From positions 1-8,807 of the forward strand of contig WTGT01000276.1 in the NCBI GenBank assembly GCA_011523445.1: a DNA stretch of 8,807 nt, read 5' to 3'. A program made the position numbers and the translations under genes. The DNA is from Paracoccaceae bacterium. GTDB taxonomy: Bacteria > Pseudomonadota > Alphaproteobacteria > Rhodobacterales > Rhodobacteraceae. This document shows positions 1 through 6,042 of the stretch, piece by piece; positions within the stretch are counted from its first letter, which is position 1; the number at the start of each line of letters is the position of its first letter. Below the pieces are notes generated by a model that was not told the origin of the DNA, made no database searches, and saw only the letters and a list, made by a program, of their open reading frames with translations.

Positions 1-1
1 C

Positions 2-895
2 AATAGAAGTACTAAATTCCTTGCCATAAATACTGCTAGATGGGATGCCAATAAACATCAGGCATTGCCAGTCATTGGTGATGCCAGGGAAGCTTTGGTT
101 GAGATAGAATCCTCCCTTGGTGACTGGCAGTCACAGGAAGGGTGGTTATCCAGGGGCAAGCAGGAGTTCGCAGATTGGAATGATCTCTTGGACAAGTTGC
201 AGAAACCCACCAATGCACCTGTTCCCACATATGCCCAAGTTGTAGGTATGGTCAACAATTTTGCTGGAGAAAATGATCGAATGATAACTGCTGCAGGTGG
301 CTTGCCTGGCGAAGTATCCAAGGGATGGCGTGTGAAGTCACCAAATACCTTTGATTGTGAATTCGGTTATTCCTGCATGGGATACGAAGTTGCTGGCGGT
401 TGGGGTACGGCGATGGCACTTGAAGAGGATGCAATCCCCATCGTAATGGTAGGAGATGGGTCCTACCTGATGATGAATTCGGATATATACTCATCAGTTT
501 TGACCGGTCATAAAATGATTGTTGTTGTTTGTGACAATGGCGGGTTTGCAGTTATCAACAGGCTTCAGAACTTCAAAGGTGGAAAATCCTTCAATAACCA
601 GATTGAGGATTGCAAGGTGGTGGAACCCTTTTACGTGGATTTTGCCAAACATGCTGAATCTATGGGAGCACTTGCCAGAACGGTAAATGGGCTTGGTGAC
701 TTGCAAAATGCCCTCGATTGGGCAAGAACAACAGACCGGACGACTTTAATTTGCATTAAGACCGATGCCTATCAGTGGACACCTGGGGACGCCCACTGGG
801 ATCTGGGAGTCCCAGAAGTAAGTGATAGTCCTGATGTCCAAGCGGCTCGGCAAGAGCAGGAAAGCATCAGAAGCAAGCAAAGAATTGGAGTCTGA
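2..895 (+). CDS. iolD: 3D-(3,5/4)-trihydroxycyclohexane-1,2-dione acylhydrolase (IolD), C-terminal part, 5' truncated by window
   Basis: The reading frame is open from position 2 and ends at TGA 893-895, giving the last 297 residues of a protein whose family is usually a little over 600 aa. IolD is a cytoplasmic thiamine-diphosphate enzyme (acetolactate-synthase fold) that hydrolytically opens the trihydroxycyclohexanedione ring to 5-deoxyglucuronate in myo-inositol catabolism. The visible part holds the C-terminal TPP-binding domain: the family segment EFGYSCMGYEVAGG, then the TPP/Mg motif beginning GDGSYLMMNSD and closing about 25 residues later at CDNGGFAVINR. The tail TDAYQWTPGDAHWDLGVPEVS is also IolD-like. 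A TTG at 65 is internal and not a start, because family sequence (INTARWDANKHQALP) continues upstream of it. iolE begins 2 nt after the stop, so the two are co-transcribed. The N-terminal domains lie outside the window. Confidence 0.93.
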   Translation, partial: NRSTKFLAINTARWDANKHQALPVIGDAREALVEIESSLGDWQSQEGWLSRGKQEFADWNDLLDKLQKPTNAPVPTYAQVVGMVNNFAGENDRMITAAGGLPGEVSKGWRVKSPNTFDCEFGYSCMGYEVAGGWGTAMALEEDAIPIVMVGDGSYLMMNSDIYSSVLTGHKMIVVVCDNGGFAVINRLQNFKGGKSFNNQIEDCKVVEPFYVDFAKHAESMGALARTVNGLGDLQNALDWARTTDRTTLICIKTDAYQWTPGDAHWDLGVPEVSDSPDVQAARQEQESIRSKQRIGV

Positions 896-897
896 CC

Positions 898-1818
898 GTG
901 TTTGCCCGATTGGGAATAGCTCCCATTGCCTGGTCGAATGATGACCTACCGGAATTGGGTGGTGATACACCTTTGGAAACTTGCTTGAATGATGCCGCAA
1001 ATGCTGGATTTACGGGCGTTGAAACAGGTGGCAAGTTTCCTTCAACCAGTGAGGAGTTGGGACCGATACTTGATCAATATGACCTTGATCTTTGTGGAGG
1101 ATGGTATTCAGGAACGCTTCTGGTTACAGACTTGAATGAAGAGAAAGAAAAAGTTGCCGCACAATTGAAATTGTTCAAGGATTTAAACGCTCCTTGTATG
1201 GTTTATGGTGAAACTGCTCATACAATCCAAAATATCCAATCAGTACCCCTTGCTCGAAAAATCAAACTTGATGAAAATCAAATTCGAGACTATGGCAGAA
1301 AATTGACCATCTTTTGCGAGTGGTGTCGGGAAGAGGGTATGTCCATGGCTTTTCATCATCATATGGGAACGGCAATTGAAACCCAGACCGAATTGAACAT
1401 GTTGATGAATTACACGGGGGAAGCAGTCGAATTATTGTTTGATCCCGGGCATATGGCTTTTTCTGGCGGAGATAATTTTGAAGTCATTGACAATCATGTT
1501 GAAAGAATCCGGCATGTTCATACCAAGGATGTAAGAAAAAACGTACTTGATTCACTTGATTGGACAAGAGACAGTTTCCTTGATGCCGTATTGAAAGGGG
1601 TCTTTACTGTACCCGGGGATGGATCACTGAATTTTAGTGAAATTATACATCGGCTTGCCGATGCAGGTTATGAGGGCTGGTTTGTTGTCGAGGCCGAACA
1701 GGATCCAGTCAAGGCTCCTCCTTACGAATATGCACAAATTGGATATGGAACACTCAAACCGATTGTCCTAAAAGAAGGATATAAGCTGATTGAGAGGAAT
1801 GATGAACCGATTGGATGA
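898..1818 (+). CDS. iolE: Inosose dehydratase (2-keto-myo-inositol dehydratase, IolE)
   Basis: This 306-aa protein is of normal family length and belongs to the xylose-isomerase-like TIM-barrel (AP endonuclease 2) superfamily. IolE dehydrates 2-keto-myo-inositol (inosose) to the trihydroxycyclohexanedione used by IolD. The N-terminus LGIAPIAWSNDDLPELGG is the classic IolE opening. Metal and active-site segments are visible in order: HHHMGT at 153-158, DPGHMAFSG at 182-190, HVHTKD at 206-211, PGDG at 239-242 and VEAEQDP at 264-270. The start is GTG 898, because the family N-terminus begins right there and GGAG at 887-890 lies 7 nt upstream. It starts 2 nt after iolD and overlaps the next gene by 17 nt, so translation is probably coupled. 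The order iolD-iolE is common in inositol operons. Confidence 0.95.
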   Translation: MFARLGIAPIAWSNDDLPELGGDTPLETCLNDAANAGFTGVETGGKFPSTSEELGPILDQYDLDLCGGWYSGTLLVTDLNEEKEKVAAQLKLFKDLNAPCMVYGETAHTIQNIQSVPLARKIKLDENQIRDYGRKLTIFCEWCREEGMSMAFHHHMGTAIETQTELNMLMNYTGEAVELLFDPGHMAFSGGDNFEVIDNHVERIRHVHTKDVRKNVLDSLDWTRDSFLDAVLKGVFTVPGDGSLNFSEIIHRLADAGYEGWFVVEAEQDPVKAPPYEYAQIGYGTLKPIVLKEGYKLIERNDEPIG

Positions 1819-2614
1819 CAAAATCGCAATAGTAACCGGAAGTACTCAAGGTCTAGGTAAGGCTATCGCTCAAAGGTTTGCCGAAAGTGGTGTGACCGGG
1901 CTGGTTACATGTGGTCGGCGCGAGAGCCAGGGCATGGAAGTTGCACAGGAAATTACAGGACAAACGGGGGTACCAACCAAATTTATCAAGGGTGATCTAG
2001 GTTGCGTCGAGGATTGTCGCAACATTGTCAAATTTGCCGAACGGGAGTTTGGTCGCATTGATATTCTGGTTAATGCCGCAGCCATTACCGATCGGGGAAA
2101 TTTGCTGGATACTTCACCGGAACTATTTGACCAGATGTTTGCCGTTAATGTCCGAGGGCCATTTTTTCTGATGCAGGAAACGGTCAAGCTAATGATTCAG
2201 GATGGAATCAAAGGGGCCATTGTCAATATCGGATCAATGTCAGCCCATGCCGGCCAGCCATTTATAATTGCCTATTGTTCCTCCAAGGGTGCACTTGCCA
2301 CACTGACCAGAAATGCTGCCTATTCCCTGCTTCACAATCATATCAGGGTCAATCAGTTGAATATCGGCTGGATGTCTTCCGATGGTGAAGATGTCATCCA
2401 ACGAAAATACCATGGTGCCGATGACGGCTGGCTCGATGAGGCCTCGAAGAAATTACCAGTTGGGCGGTTGATTGATCCAAAGGAGGTCGCCCGGGCAGTT
2501 TCCTTCATGGTATCTGATGATGCTGGGTTAATGACCGGATCAGTCATTAATTTTGATCAATCAGTTTGGGGTGCTTACGATTCGCCTCAAAGTACAGGAA
2601 AACCGCTCGTCTAA
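1802..2614 (+). CDS. SDR-family NAD(P)-dependent oxidoreductase (classical short-chain dehydrogenase)
   Basis: This 270-aa protein has the classical SDR length and Rossmann fold. The cofactor-binding motif TGSTQGLG is at residues 12-19. NAAA at 91-94 stands where most SDRs have NNAG. Asn115 (in FAVNVRG), Ser145, Tyr158 and Lys162 (YCSSK) form the expected catalytic tetrad. The C-terminus has the usual GRLIDPKEVARAVSFM and LMTGSVINFDQ segments. The start is uncertain: ATG 1802 sits 3 nt after AGGA (1795-1798), while ATG 1799 would leave no spacer and TTG 1790 gives 274 aa. It overlaps the end of iolE by 17 nt (1802-1818), so it belongs to the inositol operon. A reasonable inference is oxidation of an inositol isomer or derivative, or reduction of an inosose. 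Substrate specificity cannot be read from an SDR sequence. Confidence 0.88.
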   Translation: MNRLDDKIAIVTGSTQGLGKAIAQRFAESGVTGLVTCGRRESQGMEVAQEITGQTGVPTKFIKGDLGCVEDCRNIVKFAEREFGRIDILVNAAAITDRGNLLDTSPELFDQMFAVNVRGPFFLMQETVKLMIQDGIKGAIVNIGSMSAHAGQPFIIAYCSSKGALATLTRNAAYSLLHNHIRVNQLNIGWMSSDGEDVIQRKYHGADDGWLDEASKKLPVGRLIDPKEVARAVSFMVSDDAGLMTGSVINFDQSVWGAYDSPQSTGKPLV

Positions 2615-2631
2615 GCAGGAATGCTGCTTGG
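2611..2631 (+). terminator. Stem-loop over the SDR stop codon, weak terminator candidate
   Basis: AAGCAG (2613-2618), loop GAATG (2619-2623) and CTGCTT (2624-2629) form a perfect 6-bp stem. A T-G wobble and a C-G pair extend it to 8 bp. It begins inside the TAA stop (2612-2614) of the SDR gene. The T-rich stretch after it (2637-2648) starts several bases past the stem and is broken by G residues, so this is not a textbook intrinsic terminator. It may reduce read-through from the iol genes into the transporter genes, or protect the 3' end of the transcript. Confidence 0.35.
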
Positions 2632-2703
2632 GAAAGTTTGGTTTTGTTGTCGGAGAAGATTTGATATTCACTATGAAGGCTTCTTTTTCAAGCCCCCAAC
2701 CTA

Positions 2704-2734
2704 TTGTGAAATCAGAGTTAATAATTAATATAAC
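2704..2734 (+). promoter_or_regulatory. Weak sigma70-type promoter candidate for the transporter genes
   Basis: TTGTGA (2704-2709; 4/6 to TTGACA) and TATAAC (2729-2734; 5/6 to TATAAT) are separated by 19 bp, longer than the optimal 17. The site lies in the AT-rich 182-bp gap before the binding-protein gene, about 65 nt upstream of its start codon, where a promoter is expected. A short odd-spaced dyad, TTAAT-A-ATTAA (2718-2728), lies between the two boxes. A second dyad, TTGAT-C-ATCAA (2753-2763), lies just downstream of the likely start of transcription. Either could be an operator, but both are short enough to arise by chance in AT-rich DNA. Confidence 0.3.
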
Positions 2735-2796
2735 CTTCCACTAATTTGAAGTTTGATCATCAAGACTGAACTTGTAATTTATTATTTGGAGGAAAA

Positions 2797-3909
2797 ATGA
2801 AAAAAATCATTCTCTCATTTGCTGCTTTGCTGCTTTTTGCAGGTTCTGCAATGGCAGAAAAGTATATTATGGTTACCCATACCCAGGGAACAGACCCATT
2901 CTGGCCCGTTGTGGAAAAGGGCGGTAGAGATGCCGCTGAAGCATTGGGTGTGGAATTTGAATATCGATTTGCCCCTAGTGGGGATATGGCTGATATGGCC
3001 AAGTTGATCGAATCTGCTGTTGCAACAAATCCGGATGGATTGGTTGTTTCCCTGCCTGACCCAGACGCTTTGGGTAATGCCATCAGGGCCGCTGCAAATG
3101 CCGGTATTCCAGTTGTAACCATCAATTCAGGATTGGAATCATCCAAGGCTGTGGGTGCAATCATGCATGTTGGACAACCTGAAAGACTTGCTGGTGAAAA
3201 AGCTGGTGAAAGAGCCATGGCCGAAGGTGTAACCAACGGACTTTGTCTTAACCAGGAAGCATTCAATACAGCTCTGGTAGATCGTTGCACTGGTTATTTT
3301 GATGCTATGGGCAAGGAACTGAACATGATTGATGTTTCAAATGACGTAGCTGTGGGTGCAATCATGCATGTTGGACAACCTGAAAGACTTGCTGGTGAAA
3401 AAGCTGGTGAAAGAGCCATGGCCGAAGGTGTAACCAACGGACTTTGTCTTAACCAGGAAGCATTCAATACAGCTCTGGTAGATCGTTGCACTGGTTATTT
3501 TGATGCTATGGGCAAGGAACTGAACATGATTGATGTTTCAAATGACGTAGCTCAAATCAAAACCAGAACCGCCGCTGCGCTGCAAGCAGATCCGTCAATT
3601 GATGCTCTTTTGGCCATTGGACCTCACGTTTGTGAAGCAGCAGCCGAAGCAGTGGATGAAATCGGAGCCGAAATTCATCTGGCTTGTTTTGATATGACTC
3701 CAGGTGTCATCAACCTGATCAAGGATGGCAAGGCTTCCTTCACCATCGACCAGCAGCAAAGGCTGCAAGGCTATATGCCTATTGTTGTCCTGCATCTTTA
3801 CAATACAAACGCTGGAATGTTGCCTGGTAGCAATATCCCATCCGGCCCCGGTTTTGTTGATGCTTCCAACGCAGCAGCAGTCGAAGCCCAGGCTGGCGTA
3901 AATAGATAA
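2797..3909 (+). CDS. Periplasmic sugar/polyol-binding protein of a CUT2 ABC importer, with a 67-residue internal tandem duplication
   Basis: This 370-aa secreted protein has a Sec signal peptide: MKK, a hydrophobic core, then GSAMA, with likely cleavage after Ala20. The mature start EKYIMVTHTQGTDPFWPVVEK and the segments LIESAVATNPDGLVVSLPD and AANAGIPVVTINSG are typical of the ribose/galactose-binding (Peripla_BP_4, type 1 fold) family. GGAGG at 2788-2792 lies 4 nt before ATG 2797. Residues 118-184 are repeated exactly as 185-251. Removing one copy leaves 303 aa, the normal family size, with the natural join DVAQIKTRTAAALQADPS. By analogy with RbsB, the duplicated block would cover the first beta-alpha-beta elements of the C-lobe, including the probable ligand-contacting Arg163, repeated as Arg230. 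Whether this form folds is doubtful unless one copy loops out. The permease and ATPase genes follow. The position after iol genes suggests inositol or a similar polyol; the ligand is not proven by sequence. Confidence 0.9.
   Translation: MKKIILSFAALLLFAGSAMAEKYIMVTHTQGTDPFWPVVEKGGRDAAEALGVEFEYRFAPSGDMADMAKLIESAVATNPDGLVVSLPDPDALGNAIRAAANAGIPVVTINSGLESSKAVGAIMHVGQPERLAGEKAGERAMAEGVTNGLCLNQEAFNTALVDRCTGYFDAMGKELNMIDVSNDVAVGAIMHVGQPERLAGEKAGERAMAEGVTNGLCLNQEAFNTALVDRCTGYFDAMGKELNMIDVSNDVAQIKTRTAAALQADPSIDALLAIGPHVCEAAAEAVDEIGAEIHLACFDMTPGVINLIKDGKASFTIDQQQRLQGYMPIVVLHLYNTNAGMLPGSNIPSGPGFVDASNAAAVEAQAGVNR
3148..3552 (+). repeat. Exact 201-bp direct tandem repeat inside the binding-protein gene
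   Basis: Unit 1 is 3148-3348 and unit 2 is 3349-3549. Identity continues 3 bases further (GCT at 3349-3351 and 3550-3552), so two identical 204-bp stretches overlap by 3 bp. I compared the copies base by base and found no difference. The period is 201 bp, which is 67 codons, so the reading frame is kept. The outer flanks differ: ...AAG before unit 1, and CAA after the final GCT where unit 1 is followed by GTG. Only a GCT microhomology marks the junction. There are no terminal inverted repeats and no transposase, so this is a simple tandem duplication or an assembly artefact. Confidence 0.97.
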
Positions 3910-3927
3910 GTATTTCCATACTTTATC
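3905..3927 (+). promoter_or_regulatory. First intercistronic stem-loop, overlapping the binding-protein stop
   Basis: GATAAGTAT (3905-3913) pairs with ATACTTTATC (3918-3927), giving 9 bp with one bulged T and the loop TTCC. The 5' arm contains the TAA stop (3907-3909). It is AT-rich and weaker than the hairpin that follows. Together they form a two-stem 3' structure after the binding-protein gene. Confidence 0.45.
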
Positions 3928-3939
3928 GCATAAGAATCT

Positions 3940-3966
3940 GAGGAAAGGGAACAAGTCCCTTTCCTC
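3940..3966 (+). promoter_or_regulatory. Strong intercistronic hairpin between binding protein and permease
   Basis: GAGGAAAGGGA (3940-3950) and TCCCTTTCCTC (3956-3966) are perfect reverse complements, giving an 11-bp stem closed by the 5-nt loop ACAAG. No T-run follows (GTCTTAAGAG), so it does not look like an intrinsic terminator. In many binding-protein-dependent importers, a stable structure after the binding-protein gene protects the upstream mRNA from 3' exonucleases or partly terminates transcription. The binding protein is then made in excess over the membrane parts. That role is inferred here from position and stem stability. Confidence 0.7.
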
Positions 3967-3998
3967 GTCTTAAGAGAAATATAGCCTTTGAGGGCTCA

Positions 3999-4019
3999 AT
4001 GATTTTAAGAGCAAAGTGA
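3999..4019 (+). CDS. Possible six-codon leader ORF coupled to the permease start
   Basis: ATG 3999 opens a frame encoding MILRAK and ending in TGA at 4017-4019. That stop overlaps the permease ATG at 4019 as TGATG, the usual translational-coupling geometry. GAGGG at 3990-3994 is a good ribosome-binding site 4 nt before this ATG, better than the AAGAG (4007-4011) in front of the permease itself. Ribosomes might load here and restart at the permease. Six codons can arise by chance, so this is a suggestion only. Confidence 0.25.
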   Translation: MILRAK

Positions 4020-5137
4020 TGCAAGCAGAAAGAATAGAATCGGACAGACAAGTCAACCAGGGTGCATTCAGGAAGTTTATTCGAAGACCGGAAATCGGTG
4101 CCTTCTCGGGAATGGTGGTTATCCTGCTTTTTTTGGCCATCGTTGCCGGTGATGTGGTTTTTAACCCCCTGGGAATAAAAAACAACCTTTCGATCATTTC
4201 CCAGTTGGGGATCATAGCCATAGGTGCGTGTCTGCTCATGATAGCAGGAGAATTTGATCTTTCCATCGGTTCCATGATCGGTTTTGCCGGCATGTCTATG
4301 GCCATGATGCTGAAATGGGGATTGCCGTTTGGATTAGGGGAAGCAAGCCCTTTCATGGCCTTTACCCTAACCTTGTGCATGACTCTGTTCATTGGGTGGA
4401 TAATTGGCAATATAGTTGTTCGCTCGGGCTTGTCATCCTTTATTGTAACCCTGGCATTTCTTTTTATTCTGCGTGGTCTTACAGAGGTCAGTTTCCGGGA
4501 ATTCAACGAAGGCTCAACCCAGATATCAGGGCTGCCTGATTTCAAGGAAACCGATTTCTTTGCCTACTTGTTCGGAGGTGAAACCTTCAAATGGGCATTC
4601 ACCCTGCTTTATGAAATGGGATACAACCTGAACCGCCTTGGCAACCAGTGGGTTATCGGTTTGGATGCAAAAGTAGCTTGGTGGATATGTATTGCCATAA
4701 TTACCTATATAGTTCTTTCCCGAACGCAGCTTGGCAACTGGATTTATGCTACTGGGGATAACAAGGAAAGTGCCCGGGCCAATGGTGTTCCAGTGAATCA
4801 GGTAAAGATCGGCCTGTTCATGTTTACCGCCTTTTGTGCAACCATTTTCGCGGCCTGTCAGGTCTTTGATACCAATACAGCTGATGCTGCCAAGGGAAAC
4901 CTCAAGGAACTTGAAGCGATTGCTGCCGCGGTGGTTGGTGGTACCGTTATGACAGGTGGATTTGGATCCATCGTTGGTGTAATATTCGGGGCAGTAATTT
5001 TTGGTTTGGTCCAAAACTCCGTATTTTACATTTCCTGGATTGACGGTTCGTATTATCGGGTATTCCTGGGAACGGTGTTGCTGATTGCCGCCTTTGCGAA
5101 TGAAAACATACGTAAACGGATAACTGGAGGTATTTGA
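4019..5137 (+). CDS. CUT2-type sugar ABC transporter permease (BPD_transp_2 / RbsC-FrcC family)
   Basis: This 372-aa inner-membrane protein is slightly longer than the common 320-350 aa of the family. Hydrophobic segments are seen near residues 28-45, 57-76, 83-100, 112-134, 138-155, 218-235, 262-280, 317-337 and 344-360. The signature MIAGEFDLSIGS (74-85) and the ATPase-contacting region EAIAAAVVGGTVMTGGFGS (299-317) are hallmarks of RbsC/XylH/FrcC-like permeases. The extra length lies mostly in a polar stretch around 160-215 between membrane segments. ATG 4019 is preferred to GTG 4016 because AAGAG (4007-4011) is 7 nt away and the upstream mini-ORF stop overlaps it. The ATPase gene follows after 1 nt. 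It forms the membrane channel with the binding protein and ATPase; the substrate is unknown, with a polyol or sugar inferred from context. Confidence 0.92.
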   Translation: MQAERIESDRQVNQGAFRKFIRRPEIGAFSGMVVILLFLAIVAGDVVFNPLGIKNNLSIISQLGIIAIGACLLMIAGEFDLSIGSMIGFAGMSMAMMLKWGLPFGLGEASPFMAFTLTLCMTLFIGWIIGNIVVRSGLSSFIVTLAFLFILRGLTEVSFREFNEGSTQISGLPDFKETDFFAYLFGGETFKWAFTLLYEMGYNLNRLGNQWVIGLDAKVAWWICIAIITYIVLSRTQLGNWIYATGDNKESARANGVPVNQVKIGLFMFTAFCATIFAACQVFDTNTADAAKGNLKELEAIAAAVVGGTVMTGGFGSIVGVIFGAVIFGLVQNSVFYISWIDGSYYRVFLGTVLLIAAFANENIRKRITGGI

Positions 5138-5138
5138 C

Positions 5139-5930
5139 ATGGCCAAAACAGCTGCAGAGCCTTTGGTCAAACTCAGGGGTATCGTCAAGAAATTCGGCCC
5201 ATTTGTAGCCCTGAACGGGGTTGACATGGATATCTATCCAGGCGAAGTACATGCACTTCTCGGTGATAACGGTGCCGGTAAATCAACTCTCATTAAAGTC
5301 CTGTCAGGTGTGCATCAACCGAGTGCCGGTGAAATTATAGTCGATGGAACCCCGGTTGTCTTCCGATCTCCAAGGGATGCTTCGGCAGCCGGGATTGGAA
5401 CGGTTTATCAGGATCTGGCCCTTAATCAGCTGATGTCAGTATCCCGTAATTTTTTCATGGGACGGGAGATTTTCAAGGGTCCCGCACCCTTTGGCATGAT
5501 GAAATTGCAGGAAATGGATATCATAACCCATGATGAAATGATCAAGATTGGAATTGATATTTCCGATCCCCATCAGGCTGTAGGTACCATGTCGGGAGGT
5601 CAGCGGCAAACCCTGGCGATTGCCCGAGCCATTTATTTTGGCGCCAAAATCCTTATTCTGGACGAACCTACCTCGGCCCTGGGTCAAAAACAGCAGATGG
5701 AAGTTCTGAAAACAATCAAACGGGTCAGGGCCCTCGGGAATATTGCCATAATTTTAATAACACATAATGAAATCCATTCTAAACTTATTGCCGATCGCTA
5801 TACCTTCCTTTCGCTAGGAGAGGTAATAGGTTCGGGTACCAGGGAGAGTTTGGATGGTGATGACATTCGAAGGCTGATGGCCGGAGGAGCTGAAATGGCT
5901 GATCTGGAAATAGAATTGGGAAAGATATAA
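5139..5930 (+). CDS. Sugar ABC transporter ATP-binding protein, single ABC domain (FrcA-like)
   Basis: This 263-aa cytoplasmic ATPase carries every motif of one complete nucleotide-binding domain: Walker A GDNGAGKST (42-50, Lys48), Q-loop Gln91, signature MSGGQRQ (151-157), Walker B ILILDEP (171-177, catalytic Glu176) and H-loop His209. Many CUT2 sugar importers (RbsA, XylG, MglA) use a fused double-domain protein of about 500 aa. This one has only one domain, as in the fructose importer protein FrcA, so it would act as a homodimer. GGAGG (5126-5130) lies 8 nt before ATG 5139, and the permease stop is 1 nt upstream, so the two are translated together. No second ABC gene is present nearby. Confidence 0.94.
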   Translation: MAKTAAEPLVKLRGIVKKFGPFVALNGVDMDIYPGEVHALLGDNGAGKSTLIKVLSGVHQPSAGEIIVDGTPVVFRSPRDASAAGIGTVYQDLALNQLMSVSRNFFMGREIFKGPAPFGMMKLQEMDIITHDEMIKIGIDISDPHQAVGTMSGGQRQTLAIARAIYFGAKILILDEPTSALGQKQQMEVLKTIKRVRALGNIAIILITHNEIHSKLIADRYTFLSLGEVIGSGTRESLDGDDIRRLMAGGAEMADLEIELGKI

Positions 5931-5952
5931 CCTCGTTTTTTTCAATACTGAA

Positions 5953-5974
5953 AATACCGAACCTGTAAGGTATT
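5953..5974 (+). promoter_or_regulatory. Small stem-loop between ATPase and PanB-like gene
   Basis: AATACC (5953-5958) pairs with GGTATT (5969-5974) around a 10-nt loop. An alternative pairing, ACCT (5961-5964) with AGGT (5968-5971), uses part of the same 3' arm. No T-run follows directly, and the only T-run nearby (5936-5942) lies upstream. It is probably a minor mRNA structure. The rest of the 112-bp gap (5931-6042) shows no convincing promoter, so the PanB-like gene may be read from the transporter transcript. Confidence 0.25.
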
Positions 5975-6042
5975 GTCTTTGGTTTCTCCTATCAGGATAG
6001 ATTTAGTTATTGGCTGATTTAATCTACGTGGAGAATTATACA

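Noticed and set aside
2675..2688. GAAGGCTTC palindrome followed by TTTTT, possible terminator
   Set aside because: The arms GAAG/CTTC leave a one-base loop, which cannot form a hairpin.
2553..2744. 63-codon + strand frame overlapping the SDR 3' end and the intergenic gap
   Set aside because: It lies in another frame inside the SDR gene, shows no family resemblance and has no ribosome site. It is a shadow.
2760..3491. Two - strand open frames sharing an identical N-terminal part over the binding-protein gene
   Set aside because: They are the antisense shadow of the duplicated 201-bp block. Their shared sequence is fully explained by the repeat, not by two related genes.
3148..3552. Tandem repeat considered as a CRISPR or mobile-element remnant
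   Set aside because: There are only two adjacent copies with no spacer, no inverted ends and no transposase. It lies wholly within a coding frame.
3970..4545. 191-codon - strand open frame opposite the permease gene
   Set aside because: It is rich in Pro, Ser, Met and Arg, matches no family I recognise, and lies opposite a clear membrane protein gene.
4526..5227. 233-codon - strand open frame opposite permease and ATPase
   Set aside because: It crosses the boundary between two well-supported genes on the other strand, and its composition looks random.
5936..5942. Run of seven T after the ATPase stop, possible intrinsic terminator
   Set aside because: No stable GC-rich stem could be found directly upstream (5905-5935).
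5986..6000. CTATCAGGATAG-type palindrome before the PanB-like gene
   Set aside because: The stem is 4-5 bp with a 2-4 nt loop; such short palindromes are expected by chance. AGGA here could instead be a poorly spaced ribosome site for TTG 6010.
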